The notes below the pieces were generated by a model. The model had not been told where the DNA came from and made no database searches. It saw only the letters and a list, made by a program, of their open reading frames with translations. 64,000 nucleotides of DNA from Roseivirga sp. UBA6052 (GTDB lineage: Bacteria; Bacteroidota; Bacteroidia; Cytophagales; Cyclobacteriaceae), in contig DIYO01000002.1 in the NCBI GenBank assembly GCA_002427755.1, positions 1 through 64,000 on the forward strand, read 5' to 3'. Shown one piece after another: positions 1 to 15,000 of this stretch; position 1 is the stretch's first letter, and every line of letters begins with the position of its first letter. A program made the translations under genes and the position numbers.

Positions 1-3000
1 TTCACAACGATATCCTGAGCAATTGCCTCCGGTGCTATATTATCTTCTACGGTTACCGTAGCTATAGCGGTTGACTCATTACCACTTGGATCTGTTACGA
101 TCAAGGTTACTGTATTAGCACCTACATTATCACATGTAAAGGCTGTGTTGCTTAATGCTAAGCTTACTCCACAAGCATCGCTTGAACCATTATCAATGTC
201 TCCAGGTACTATGCTCGCATTACCTGCTGCATCTAGCTCAACCGTAATGTCCTTAGCTAATGCTACAGGAGCAGTCTGGTCTAGTACCGTTACTGTAAAG
301 CTATCCTGTGTTGCATTACCACTCTGATCAGTAACTGTTACGGTTACCGTATTGGTGATACCCACATTCGTACAATCAAATGATGTTGTATTGAATGTTA
401 TTGAGGCTATTGAACAGTTGTCTGAAGTGCCTGTTGCAGCCAAGTAGCTCGCAACAATTCCTGCACCCGGTACTCCGCCTTCTTCCTCTTCTTCATCAAA
501 CTCACCTTCTTCTTCTACAGTAGCATCTTGATACTGCTGGTCGTTACCAGTCGTATTGGTCTGGAAGCCGTTGTACATCTGCCCATCAATGCCTACTAGT
601 GCATCCCACCATGGAATGTTCTCACTCTGGCCTGCATCGTTCAATACAATCGTAATGTCTGAAGTCTCAACATTTGGCGCGATTACATCAATAACCGTTA
701 CCGTGGCTGTGGCTGTACTCTCATTACCATTATTATCCGTTACCGTTAAGGTGACCGTATTGGCTCCTAAATGAGCGCAATCAAAGGCTGTCTGACTTAA
801 CGCTAAACTTGCAATACCACATGCATCATTGCTGCCATTATTAACCGCATCTGCCGTAGTAACTGCATTACCACTCGCATCTAGTTGTATCGTAACATCT
901 TGGGCAATCGCAACAGGTAGTACATTATCCTCAACAGTTACCACTGCAGTGGCTGTTGAACTGTTGCCGTTTACGTCTGTAGCCGTAAGTGTTACTGTAT
1001 TCTCTCCAACATCGGCACAAGTGAAGCTCGAAATATCTAGGCTTAGAGAAGCTATACCACAGTTATCCGTAATACCTCCATCAAGATCTGCTCCAGTTAT
1101 TGAAACATTTCCAGAGGCATCTAACTGCACAGTAATGTTATTCACATTAGATACTCCAGCGCCCGTGGCAATCTGAATATTCACACCATCACCACCTCTA
1201 CCAGCATTTATCACATTCTGTCCTGAAAGTGTAATTGTAGAGTAAGTACCACTTAACTGGAATACACCTTGAACAGGTTGACCATTGTCAGTATAGTCAA
1301 TCGTATTTCCAGTAATAGATGAGAACCCATTTCCGCCACCACTCAACAGACTTAATGGACCATTGAATGTATAATCACCTTGCATGTTGTCAATATAGAG
1401 AATAGGATCAGTCACCGGTTGACTGAATTCAATCACCATTACTTCTCCATCATTATTGAATTTTGCTCTTACAAAATCTCCAAGAGCAATAGCAGGGTCG
1501 TAGAAAGTTGCATTACTAAAGATTGGGTTCCCATTTGCATTATGACCTGTTTCAACTACTGCTGATGAGCCTGAAGCTCCAAAGGTTACGGAATTCCCAT
1601 TCAAGTCACCTGTCGTATTCGAACTCCAGTCTACATATTGATAGTCGGCAGATCCACTTCCAAGAACAGGTGCCAAATTATCCTCAACTGTCACTGTTGC
1701 TGTTGCTGTATTCACATTGTTATGAATGTCAGTTACAGTTAAGGTCACGGTATTCGCTCCCACGTCCGAACAATCGAAAGATGTATTGTCAAGAGTTATG
1801 CTTGCTATTCCACAGTTATCTGAAGATCCATTATTGATATCAGAAACAGATATACTAGCATCACCATTAGCATCCAACTCAATAGTAACATCATTAGTAA
1901 TCACATTCGGTAATTCAGTATCATTCACTGTTACAGTAAACGACTTCACTGAAGTACCTACCGGGTTAGTTGCTGTTGCTGTTACTGTGGTCGTCCCTAC
2001 ATCAAATGTGCTACCCGGCTCAATCGTATATGTAATAGTTGAAGCTGGAATAGCTGTTGTCTCAGTAGCTTCATAAGTCACTACCGCACTGCAATCTCCA
2101 AGATCATTACCAACAATGATGTTATCCGGCACCACAATCTCAGGTGCAACACCTGTTACAACCACATCGAATGAAGCCGAAGCCGTATTGTTCGATGCAT
2201 CGGTAGCAGTATATGTCACAGTCGTTGTTCCGATTGGGAATGTAGATCCACTTGCCAATCCTGCTGTTAATGCTGTTGTTACTGCACAAGCATCTGTTCC
2301 GACCGGTGCAGTATAAGTTACTGTTGCACCAGCAGCGCTTGTTGCAAATACATTAATATCTGCAGGAGCTGTAATCTCCGGAGCAATGTTATCTTCTACT
2401 GTTACAGTAGCATCAACTGTAGATTCATTACCATTTACATCAGTAACTAATAGTGTAACTGTATTAGCCCCAACATCTTCACAATCAAAGTCTAGACTTG
2501 CCACACCTTGTGCAGGCGCAGAAACAGTTGCTTCTACATACAGTCGTTTGAAAGTACCTGGACATGGATCACCAAAGATTCCGTTTATAGCCCCAATTGA
2601 GAAGCTATTCTGGCCTATGGCCGCTTGAAGTCTGCTTAGACTAAATGGTGAATTACATGATCCTAAGACAAACTCACCACCAACTTCATTTGGTGTACCA
2701 TAACTCGCAAAGTTGATTCCTGTAATTACAGATCCTGCAGGAGCAGTCAAAGTAAGGGTTGAATTCTCTGGAGCCTGTGCTCTTATGATGTTGTTACCTG
2801 TAGATAAGAACTCTACCGAAGCAACATCACAGTTATCATTTGAACCATTGTCTACTTGATCTGGCGTAACAGTCACATTGCCATTAGCATCTAACTGAAC
2901 TACTATATCTTGAGCAATAGCATTTGGTTCAATTAAGTCTCTAACCGTTACAGTTGCTGTGGCTGTTTCTGTATTACCATTTACATCTACAACTGTTAAG

Positions 3001-6000
3001 GTAACCGTGTTATCTCCTACATCTTCGCAACCAAATGCCGAATTATCAATACTGATACTTGCAATTCCGCAGTTATCTGAGCTACCGTTATCTATTTGCC
3101 CGGCAGTAATTGAGACATTACCCGAAGCATCTAAGTCAGCAAAGATGTTTTGTGTAACCACATTAGGCTTCTCAGCATCGATTACTGTTACAGTGAATGA
3201 AGCTGAAGAGCTACCTACCGGATTAGTTGCTGTTACAGTAACTGTAGTAGTACCTACATTAAACAATGTTCCTGGTTGTATACTATATGATATATCCGAA
3301 GCAGGAATTCCAGTAGGATCGGTAGCTTCAAAGTTTACAATGGCACCACATACGCCTGCATCTGTATTCACAATAATGTTATCTGGCACTACAATCTGAG
3401 GTGCAAGTCCTGCAATATCTACTGTAAACGATGCAGATGCTGTATTACCTGCAGCATCAGTCGCCACATAAGTTACTGTTGTTAATCCTATAGGGAAGGT
3501 CTCACCTGAAGCAAAACCAGAGGTTAATGTAGTCGTTACATCACAGTTATCAGTACCCACAGGTGTTACGTAATTTACAACTGCACCTGCAGCGCTTGTC
3601 GCAAACTGAGTGATATCAGCAGGAGCAGTAATCTGCGGTGCAATCTGGTCGATTACCGTAACTGTAGCCGTCTGTGAGCTTGAGTTTCCAGAAGCATCAG
3701 TTGCCACGAGTGTAACTGTATTCTCTCCTAAATTCTCACAAGTAAGATCTAATTGAGGTAAAGTATTTAACTCAGGTTGGAAACCGATGATTTCATAAGT
3801 GTAGTTGCAACTTCCACCACCGAATCTAATTCCACCGATTTCTTGAACATCGCTGGCGTTAATATCTAATGCTAGAACATAACGCTGAGTATTACCATGT
3901 GTTCCTTGCTGGGTAACTCTAAAGTTTTGGTTATCTCTTAAATAGAACCCGTTGAATCGAGTGGCTACTTGAGAACCACCAATAACCACATCAGAACTAT
4001 TAGCCATTACATCAACGGATAGATTCTGAACAACATTACCATCAGTATCTAGTATCTCTACACTACCTCTTATAAAGCCGTGAACAATAAATATTTCTGG
4101 TCCTGCACCCGGAGTAATTGGTGTATCGAACATCACATCATGCTTCACACCTGATGGGTCGGCACAATCTTGGAAGGCAGTACCCAAATCGAAGTCTCCG
4201 AGCACTCTTAATGCCTCTTCTTCAGACATAGTGTTTGCCGTAGCATCCCAGAATCTATTAGCATCACCAGAAGGTCTTGCCGTAAGTGATGAAAGCACAA
4301 GTCTAGAAGCAATCGCATTTGATGGTGTCAAGATTGTAGACTGACCGTTATAAGTATAAGTAATACCTGTTAAGTCTCTACCACTTCTTGTTCCACTTGT
4401 TACTGGAACAGCTATTTGTCCGCCATTATCTCCTGCATCACCAAAGACTAGTGAAGTAATATTACAATTATCATCACTACCATTATCAATATCAGAAGGT
4501 AAAACCGTAGCGTTTCCATTAACGTCAAGAGATACAGTGATATCCTGTGTAATCACATTAGGTGCAATTGCATCAACCACTGTAACAATGGCCGTTGCAG
4601 AACCACTATTACTTCCAGGAGTTGACTGATTGAACCAAATGTTATTGGTCGATTGACCATCAGGATTCATTGTAGCAGCATCAAGTGATCCATTATTATC
4701 AAAATCACCTAGCGCAATATCCCAGCTGAACTTACTGCCATGTGGTTGGCCGGAAGCTGAGAACGTACCTGATCCATCATTTAACCATGCCTCGTTCGCT
4801 CCATTATTGCCTAGGTATAAGTCTAGGTCACCATCACCATCTAAATCACCGGCTCTTATACCCCAAGTAGAGGTATTGGCTGCAATATTCTGAACATTAG
4901 TGAAGTTACCCACTCCATCGTTGAACCAAATTGGAGTAGCTTGACTCGCATTATTGTTAGCAAATACTAAGTCTAAATCTCCATCTCCATCCAAGTCTTC
5001 TACAACTGGCTGACTATAAGAGTTAGTACCTAAGTTGAGTCCTTGACGCGTAAAGTTACCATTACCATCGTTCAGATAAATATCATTTGGTGGTTGGTTA
5101 TTTGAAGCTCTTTGAGCAATTATTAAATCAATATCTCCATCACCATCTAAGTCTCCATCTTCGTAGTAGTCGATCTCTCCTACTGCCCCTGGAATCGAAA
5201 TGGTTGTAAAGAATGTGAAGTTTCCTGTGCCATCATTCTTAAAGATTCCTGGAGCACCAGGACCTCCGTATGCAAGGTCTACATCACCATCACCATCATA
5301 ATCTGCAAGGTTTACACCTTTAGCTGGAGATGCTGAAATTACTTGTGACTCTGTTAGGTTTCCGTTTCCATCATTCAAGAAGACGCGTGCAGGTCTAGAT
5401 GCTACTACATCCATATCTCCGTCACCATCGACATCAGCAACATCTATCTGCTCTACACAATCATTTCTAGTGTTAGTTCCAAAAGGAATAACTGTAAAAT
5501 TGCCATTACCATCACTAATTCTTACTTCATTCTGCAGATTACAGTAGCCGCCATACACCAAATCAACATTGCCATCTCCATTCATATCTACAGCTTTTAC
5601 GCTGTACCCTGTAACTGGACCAAAATTGATTGAAGTTGGTCTTGTTTCATCTAATTGGAATCCGGTGAAGCCTTCACCAACCGGGCCATCCCAGGCCGTT
5701 AAGGTTACCGTATTCTCACCTAAATCATCACAAGTAAATGCGTCTATATCAAGTGTTAGGTTCTCAACTTCACAGTTATCGAAACTACCATTATCAATTT
5801 GCTCAGGAGTAATAGCAGCATTACCCGATGCATCTAGATATACCGTAATGTCTTGTGTTACTGCAGTTGGTGCAATGTTGTCTTCAACAATTACTGTTGC
5901 TATTGCCGAAGCCGTTCTGCCGTTATTGTCTGTTACCGTTAAGGTTACTCCATTATCACCTAGGTTATCACAACCAAATACATTTGGCGATACACTGTAA

Positions 6001-9000
6001 GATGCAATGCCACTGGCATCGGTAGAGCCATTGTCTACATCTATGCCTTGTATAGTAACTTGACCCGAATTGTCTAGTTCTACTATAATCTTCTTCACTA
6101 AGACTATTGGATCTGTAGAGTCAATCACTGTTACGGTTCTAACAACTGTTGTCTCATTTCCAGATCCATCGGTTGCGGTGTAGGTCACCAAATATTGACC
6201 AGGTGCCGGATTAGCAGGCACACCATTGTCAGTTGCTAATTCAGCTGAACAGTTGTCAGCAGCGGTTGCACCTGCATCTGAGTACTCAGTGTAAGCCTCG
6301 TGTTGGACAGTAAGGTCTCCATTAACTGTGATCGTTGGGTTTATATCATCAATTATGGTAACAACAGCCGTTCCAGTATTGCTATTTCCAGAAGCATCTG
6401 TCACGGTAAGTGTTACAATTTGTTGTCCATCCTGATCTAAAGCTGGTGCGCCAGCCACCCATGAAACGCCACTTGATAAAGCTGCATCTGCTGTACTTGC
6501 TGCATTCGCAGCTACAGTACCTGTACCTTCATTCATGTTCAAGAAAGCTACCAATCCAGCCTCATTTCCTGATAAATTTTGTTGGTAGTTGTCAGCAATC
6601 TCCTGATCTGTTCTGACATCGTTCCAGACTCTCACATCATCTATATCTCCTGAGAAATTCTGATTGAAACTCGAACTAAATCTGCCAATTTCTAAGGTTT
6701 GCGAACTAGTGACAGGGTTTCCATTTGTACTTCTTGTTCCAGCCAAGACACCATCAACATAAATCTTAATTGTATTGGCATTCGTATCGTGAACGCCAGC
6801 CAAATGATGCCATTCTCCATCATTTACATTGAATGTACTTTCGGCAAAATTCTGACCTCCTCCTACTCTATCGAATCGGATATGGGCCTTACCATTGTGT
6901 ACGGCCAAACTATAATTTTGACCTCCACCAACGGCTTTTGTAACTACTCTATCATAAGCCGTTGAACGAGTGGTTCTCACCCAAGCTTCTACTGTAAAGC
7001 TATTTAGCGTCAAGGACACATCATACGCAATACTTGCGAAATCTGAAGTACCACCGTTAAAGTTTAAAGCAAAGTTAGATGCTTCCAATGCGCTACAATC
7101 AAAACTATCATTATCAATACTTAAGGTCACTGAACCTGAAGCATCATTTGATCCATTATCAATATCCTCAGCTACAATACTTGCATTTCCATTGGCATCC
7201 AATGCTACTGTAATGTCTTGTGTAATAACAGTTGGCACTGTTGTATCTACCACATTTACTGTTCTCACTTCTGAAGTTGTATTGCCTGACGCATCAGTTG
7301 CCGTGTAAGTCACAGCATATTGACCAGGAGCCGGATTTGCCGGTACTTGATTATCTGTTACCAAATTAGCTGAACAGTTGTCAGATGCATTTGCACCTGC
7401 ATCAGCATATGCTGTATATGCTTCATGTTGTACTGTTGCATCACCATTTAGTGTGATTGAAGGAGCAATGTTGTCTTCGACTGTAACCGTAGCAGTACCT
7501 GTAGCCGAGTTGCCGTTCGCATCAGTTACCGTCAAAATAATCTGATTTGTAGTTGCACCATTCTCAACAGCGGTTTCGGTGGTCCATGTTGTACCTGCCA
7601 ATAAATCTCCATTGTTGCCTCCTACTTCATTACCAAATGAAGTACCACTACCTTCGTCAAATTTGAAATAGCCAATCAAATTGTCAGCATTTGAATCAAC
7701 GGTATTATCCAAATTATCTGAAATCTCAGATTGGGTTCTTATATCATTCCAGACTCTTATCTCGTCCATTTGACCATGGAAATATCCTGCTGCACTACTA
7801 CCCATAAATATGGTATTGGCATTAGGCTGTTCCCATGCACCCGCTGTAAATGTATTTTTCAAGTCGCCATCTACATAAACCTGCCATTGAGTTCCATTAT
7901 GAGTAACTGCAACATGATACCAGGTATCTAGGTCAGGAACCACACCAGGTGTCACATAAAAATTGCGATCTACTTTCAATACAATATTGCCTGCAGATTG
8001 ATAGTAAAGCAACATATAAGGATTATTATTGGTAACACCATTACCCCATAAGGCTATCGATCCATCTTGCCTTTTTGTAAATCTTAAATTCGCTTCATAA
8101 GTGAATTCTGTTAATCCTGTACCATCTAGTGGTACTCGAGCAAAGTCATTGATTCCATCAAAGTCCAAAGCGAAAGCAGCTGGTGAGGGACCAGGTAGAT
8201 CAGAACAATCGAAAGTTGCTTCGTTTGGATCGATGCTCAAAGTCACTGAACCTGAAGCATCATTTGAGCCGTTGTCTATATCTTCTGCTGTTATACTAGC
8301 ACTTCCATTGGCATCTAGCTGAACTGTAATATCCTGAGTGATTACTGTCGGAACTGTAGAATCAACCACATTAACCGTTCTGACTTCTGTAGTTTCATTA
8401 CCAGAGCCATCGGTAGCCGTATAAGTCACCAAATATTGTCCAGGACCCGGATTAGCAGGGACTCCATTGTCAGTTGCTAATTCAGCTGAACAGTTGTCAG
8501 CAGCGTTTGCACCAGCATCAGTGTACTCAGTATATGCTTCATGTTGAACTGTTGCATCACCATTTAATGTGATTGAAGGAGCAATATTGTCAACCACAGT
8601 AACATTTGCTGTACCTATCGCTGAGTTACCAGTTGCATCAGTCACGGTAAGTGTTACCAATTGCGATACTCCTCCAGAGAACGCACCATCTCCCCAATTC
8701 GAATCATCAGTATTGATCAATGTGCCATCATTGGTATTTGCAGATTGATCTTGGGCTGTTGTACCGCTTCCTTCATTTAGAGGCCAATAACCGACTAAAC
8801 CAGTCTCGTTACCACTTAGTCCGCTGTCTTTTGATGCACTGATCTCAGTCTGCGTACGTGCCACATTCCATAACCTACCATCATCGATAGTACCCACAAG
8901 TCTTAATCCGTTGACTTGAGCACCATACAATAAATTTTGAGCCGTGTTGATATTTCTTAAAGCAAATCCTGAAGCTGAAGCTTGTTGTACCCCATCTACG

Positions 9001-12000
9001 TAGATCATTGCGTTATCTCCATCTCTTACAAGGGCAATATGATACCATGTATTTGCAGAGATTACATTTCCAGTAGCAATATCGATAGCTCCGCTTTGTA
9101 TTGCTCCATTTACTCTACCTGATTGAATCCAAAGCGTAAAGCCATTATTCATGCTTCCAAAAATAATTTGAGCAGGACTTGCATTATCAACCTTCACCCA
9201 GCTTTCGGCCGTAAAGTCGCCCGTTCCAAAATTGAATGTAGAAGGATTTCCTAAGTCAATAAATTGTGTCCCATTTAGGTTTAGTCCTCCTGAGCCAGTA
9301 CCTACATCATCACAATCAAAAGTAGCTTCGTTTGGATCAATGCTTAAGGTTACTGAACCTGAGGCGTCATTTGAACCGTTGTCAATATCTTCTGCTGTAA
9401 TGCTCGCATTGCCAGCAGCGTCTAATGCGACTGTGATGTCTTGGGTGATCACCGTTGGAACAGTGGTGTCTTCCACAATTACTGTTGTAGTGCATTCACT
9501 AATGTTTCCAGCGGCATCTGTAGCAGTCCAAGTAACCGTTGTTGATCCTAATGGATAGACACCGGAAGCATCTGCAGTTCCTGTGTAGTCATTAATCAAA
9601 GTGATATCAGAACCTGTAGACAAATTCATACTACCATTTCCGCCATTAACATTTGAAGTTCCCTGAGGTGGCCCAACAAGTGTAAAAGTTATAGTGCCAT
9701 CTGCTGCCCAAGCATTAAAATCTGAAGCACTTATGTTATAGGTTCTGTTGATATTACCATCAGCCGAATGTATTCTGCTATCTAGAGTATTTCTGCTTTC
9801 AGTTCTTAAATCTACATACTCATTGAACGTGTTATTTATGTCACCAGAAAGATTTATAGTTAATACTGCATCTTCAGTGATAACCGGAAATGGTCCAGTG
9901 AATACATAATCCTGAGTTGTGGCAAAAGCAAAACCTCCGCCAGCTCCTGATCCGTAAGGTTGAAGTGGCCACTCTATAGTTCCGGTATTTTGGTCATATC
10001 CACATTCTTCACATAAAGGTACTGGCACTGTCACAGCTGCTCCAGCTTCTGACTCGAGTTCCGCAGTAAAATCATCAGGACAAGTAATTGCTGGTGGTGT
10101 TGTATCAACCACATTTACTGTTCTCTGCTGAGTAATTTCATTACCAGAACCGTCAGTGGCTGTATAGGTAACGGTATATGAACCTGGACCAGCGTTCGCA
10201 GGCACGCCATTGTCAGTTATTAAATCAGCTGAACAATTGTCAGAAACAGTCGCTCCTGCATCTACATACTCAGTGTAAGCTTCATGCTGAACTGTTGGAT
10301 CGCCATTTAATGTTATTGAAGGGGCGATGTTGTCTTCGACTATTACATCAAAACTCACTTGTGAGCTGTTGCCACATGGATCAGTTACTGTGGCTGTAAC
10401 CACAGTTGTTCCCACTGCGAAGAAGGTACCCGGATCTTGTGAATACGTAATTACTAAGTCTTGAGCCGGTGCACAGTTGTCTGTAGCGGTCAAGGCAAAG
10501 TTCACCGTAGTTCCGCAGGCATTGGCATCTGAACTAACTGTAACATCATTTACCACATCAAATGTTGGTGCAGTTTCATCGACAATAGAGATCGTCTGTG
10601 TAGCACTTGTTTCGTTACCACTAGCATCTGTTGCAGTCCATATTCTTTCAATGGTAGATTCCTGAGCACAACCTGGTTCCGAACGACTCTCGACACTGAA
10701 TTGACCTGTTCTACCTTGGGTCAACCATGCACCATTTCTTTTATATGAAATACCGTTTCCGATAGTACCTGATCCTGTTTCAGACTGTGAATCTGTTATG
10801 TTCCAGATCACTCCTGTACTACCACTACCCACATTTGCAGGATCTGCAGCTCTCATTTGAATCCAATATGTAGTATTGGCTGAAAGTGTGTATGAACCCC
10901 CATCAACAGCCAAATCAAAGCTGCGTGAACCATTCACTGTTTCCACAGAGAAAGTAGCCAATTCAGTACCCGGAATAATCGGATTAGCATTATCATTTGC
11001 ATGTAGACTGAAGATCATTTGACCGAAGCCTCCCGCGGTGGTCTCTCTACCTGACATGTTTACATGTGTCAAATTGAAGGCTGAACCACCAGTTGTAAAG
11101 GTGTTTGCTGAAGGGTCCTGATTGTAGGTATTCGAATTGCCAGAGGCAGTAGAAATATTAGTATTACTAACCAAAACCGATGTTCCATTTGGAATTACGT
11201 CAGTAAAAGAAATTGTCGCAGTACCTGAATTGTCTGTGGCAGTAGCTTGACCTATATTAGCTGGGTCCGTAGGGTCCTCACAAGAAACACTGATATCTGC
11301 AGGAATTGTGAGTTCTGGTCCAGTCTCATCATTAACTATAATTGAGAACTGTTCAGAAGCTGTCTGACCGAAGATATCGGTTACCACCAACTCGGCAGCA
11401 TAAGTACCGACATTCAAATCAGCATCAAGGCTCACGCCTGTTCCTACACTATTGCCATCTATAAACCACTCATAATTAGCGATTCCATTATCATCGCTAG
11501 AGCTTGATCCGTCTAGTGTAATGGTAGCATCTCCTGATGCATCAGTACCTACTACAATATTACCAGCGGTACCTGCAGTAGGATCCGTGTTACAAAGTAC
11601 TCCTGCTTGGTCTAAATCGTGTAGCGCATAACCATTCACGACAGTTCTATTACTATCTCCGGTTATGGTCAATATTTCGGTTGAAGATTGTGCAATAAAT
11701 TCGATGGTTACTACAATGGAATTTGGTCTCCAACCCGTTACAGGAATATTGACTCCGCCAAATTCGAAATTCATATTCCTTCCGGTACTATTCACATCAT
11801 TTGATACAAATACTTGCAACCTGTGCATGTTTCCAGGAACAAGGCCGTTCAATGTAATGGAGGAAGGATTGGCATTTGGCCCAAAGAGTAGAGTACTCAT
11901 TAAGTCATCGAAAGCCGTTCCTGGTGTACAGTCTGAACAGAAGTCTCCTCCCCCTACTGAAAAATTAGTAAAGGCATTTGATGAATTAGTGAAACATACA

Positions 12001-15000
12001 CCATTCAGTTGAATGTTATTAGCTCCATTGCCTACATTATTGGCTTCGAGTAATAATCCATCATTCTGAATATCGGAAGCATCTGTTATAGTGCTAACAT
12101 TAGCAGTTACTGCAGGAATAACATTTACAGTTCTTGTAGCTTGAGCAGTATTTCCTGAGCCATCAGTGACGGTGTATGTAACAGTGTAAGTGCCTGGCGT
12201 ACTCACATCAATATCATCTGAAACATCTACGGAAACGGTTGAGCAATTGTCATCTGCTGTATAACCAGGTTCAACATAGGTTCCATCTTGAATTATATCT
12301 ACTGGCCCACCAGTAAGTGTAATGGTAGGATCTATGTTATCTTCTACCGTAACGGTAACTGTTGAAGTTGACGAAACACCTAAAATATCTGTAGCTGTGA
12401 AGGTGACTTCAACTTCATCGTTGGTCACAACCGGAACGTCTGTACTCCATGAAGCATTCACATCATTTATTAATGTTCCATTCAAAGAATTAGGGCCTAA
12501 ATCAGCTATAGAGGTACCCGTTCCTTCATCTATTTTATAGTAGGCAACCAAACCTGACTCTGAACCAGAAAGACAACTATTATATCCAGCAGAAATTGCA
12601 GAAGCATCTTTTGCTACATTCCAAACTCTTACCTCATCAATACTGCCGACTAAAGCATATTCAGATTGATTAGGATCGAACCCTCCTATGTAAGCACTAC
12701 CAGTGGTTGAAAAATCCCCACCTGAGTAGCCATCGAATGCAGGAGAAGTACTTACCGGTTGACCATCTACATAGAGCTGAACACCTGATGATGAGCCAGA
12801 ACCATCGTATGTAGCGGCTACATGGTGCCATTGATTGTCGTATAAGTTAAATGCTCCATTTATAAACATATCGTCTGACCCGTAATTAGCTATTACATAT
12901 AATTGAGGATTTCCACCTGGTTCAATTTGTAATCCATATCCTGCAAAAGTGTTGGGGTCTGATTTTTGGAAGATCTGAGGATAATTGGTGTTTGAACCAT
13001 CAGTCTTTACCCAAGCTTCAATGGTAAAACTAGTATTATTAGTAAAGTTCAATTCGCTCTGATTTCCAATCTGAATCATGTCATTTGAACCGCTAAAGGT
13101 CAGCGCATAATCACTGCACTGAACATTCGCTATATCTGAACAATCAAATTCAGTCTGACTTAAAGAAAGGGTCACAGCTCCACTATCATCAGTCGTGCCC
13201 TGGTCAATATCATCGGTACTTAGCGTAGCATTACCTGAAGCATCCAATTCAACTGTAATAGCACTTAAAGCATTAATTACCGGTGGATCGTTAGGACACC
13301 AAGTTGGAGTTGTAGCTTGTGAAACATTGCTTTGCGTTACATTATTAAAGCTATCTGCTACGTCAGTTCCATTTCCAAATAACTCCAAGCCATCAATATT
13401 CACATTGGTAGAGAATTGATCTACCGAAACGCCTGTTGTTGCATCGGCAATCTTGATATTATTTAAGGTGTAGTCATCAGAAGTACCCTGAGATCTCCAA
13501 ATCCTAATTCCAAGATCTCTACCACAAGACTCGAAGTTCTCAATTATTGTTCCTCGAGAATCTCTAACACTTATCCCTGTTCCTCCAGAAGCACTTTCGG
13601 TAATACCAGATATGGTAACGTTATTACCGAATTCTAAAGACACTGATTGACCATTGTCTTTAAAGGTGTTAACTCCTAATGTGTAATTAGAAGGTGATCT
13701 TAAGAAAACACCTGTACCAGAGCCTGTAAAGTCGTTACCTGAAATATCAGCTGGTGTACCATACCAGTAATAAATACTCGCCCCATTAGCATTGGACAGG
13801 TCGTTGTTTGTAATGGTATTGCCTTGGTTACTACCATTCTCAAACCAAACTGCATTGCCCGCTATACCTGAGATGTTGTTATTGTCAATTACATTGTTTC
13901 CATTATTTCCTCTTAGTCTGATACCCTGAGAAAATCCAGTGAAGTCATTATTCTGGAATGTAAACCTATTGATGTTGTCACTATTGAAGGCTGATTTAAT
14001 GGATGGATCGGTGACCAGATCCTTCATAACCCAATTCTCTATGGTTACATCACTAGTAGAATTATAGTAGAGAACGTTTTCTTGGTGATCACCATAAGTA
14101 TTCAAGTTTGCTCCCGTTTGTCCAGGCGCTGTTAAATTAAATCCATTAGCACGGCTCAGGTAAATACCAGTTCTAGAACCCGTTAGATCATTATTATTGA
14201 TCTCACTTGGCACCCCATAGTTGTAGTAAATGGCGTAACTTCCCGAGTTGGTTATATTATTATTGGTAATAATATTTCCTTGATTGCTTCCACTTTCAAA
14301 CCAAATGGAATTACTGACCATACCAGAAGCATTATTAGAATCAACCGTATTGTCCGTATTATTTCCTCTCAATCTCAGGGCGTGATTGAAATTACCTGTA
14401 AAGTCATTGTTCTGAATTGTGGCTCTTGTCAAGTTATCACTAAAGAGTGCAGTTTTACCTGCGGGGTCTAGGAACAAGTCTCTAAATACCCAATCCTCAA
14501 TAGTTATATCACTAGTAGAAGTGTAATAGATTACATTGTCTACATGGTCTCCATAAATATTCAAGTTTGGACCTGTTTGCCCAGAGGCGGTTAAGTTAAA
14601 TCCATTAGCACGGCTCATCCAAATCCCACTTCTAGCTCCTGTTAAGTCATTATTATTGATTTCTCCTGGAACACCATAATTGTAGTAAATACCCCAACTA
14701 CCTGTATTTCGAATATCATTGTTAACAATTCTATTTCCTTGGTTACTTCCATTCTCAAACCATATAGAATTACTCGTAGTACCAGAAGCATTGTTGCTGT
14801 CTACAACATTATCGGTATTATTTCCTCTCAGACGGATTGCGTGAGCGAAACCACCGCTGAGATCGTTATTTTGAATGGTAGCACGTGTCAAATTATCACC
14901 CCACATCGCGGCTTTACCAGCGGGGTCGATCATTAAATCACTATAATTCCAATTCTCTACCGTGAAATCACTCATGGTTGAGTAGTAGATCACAATATCT

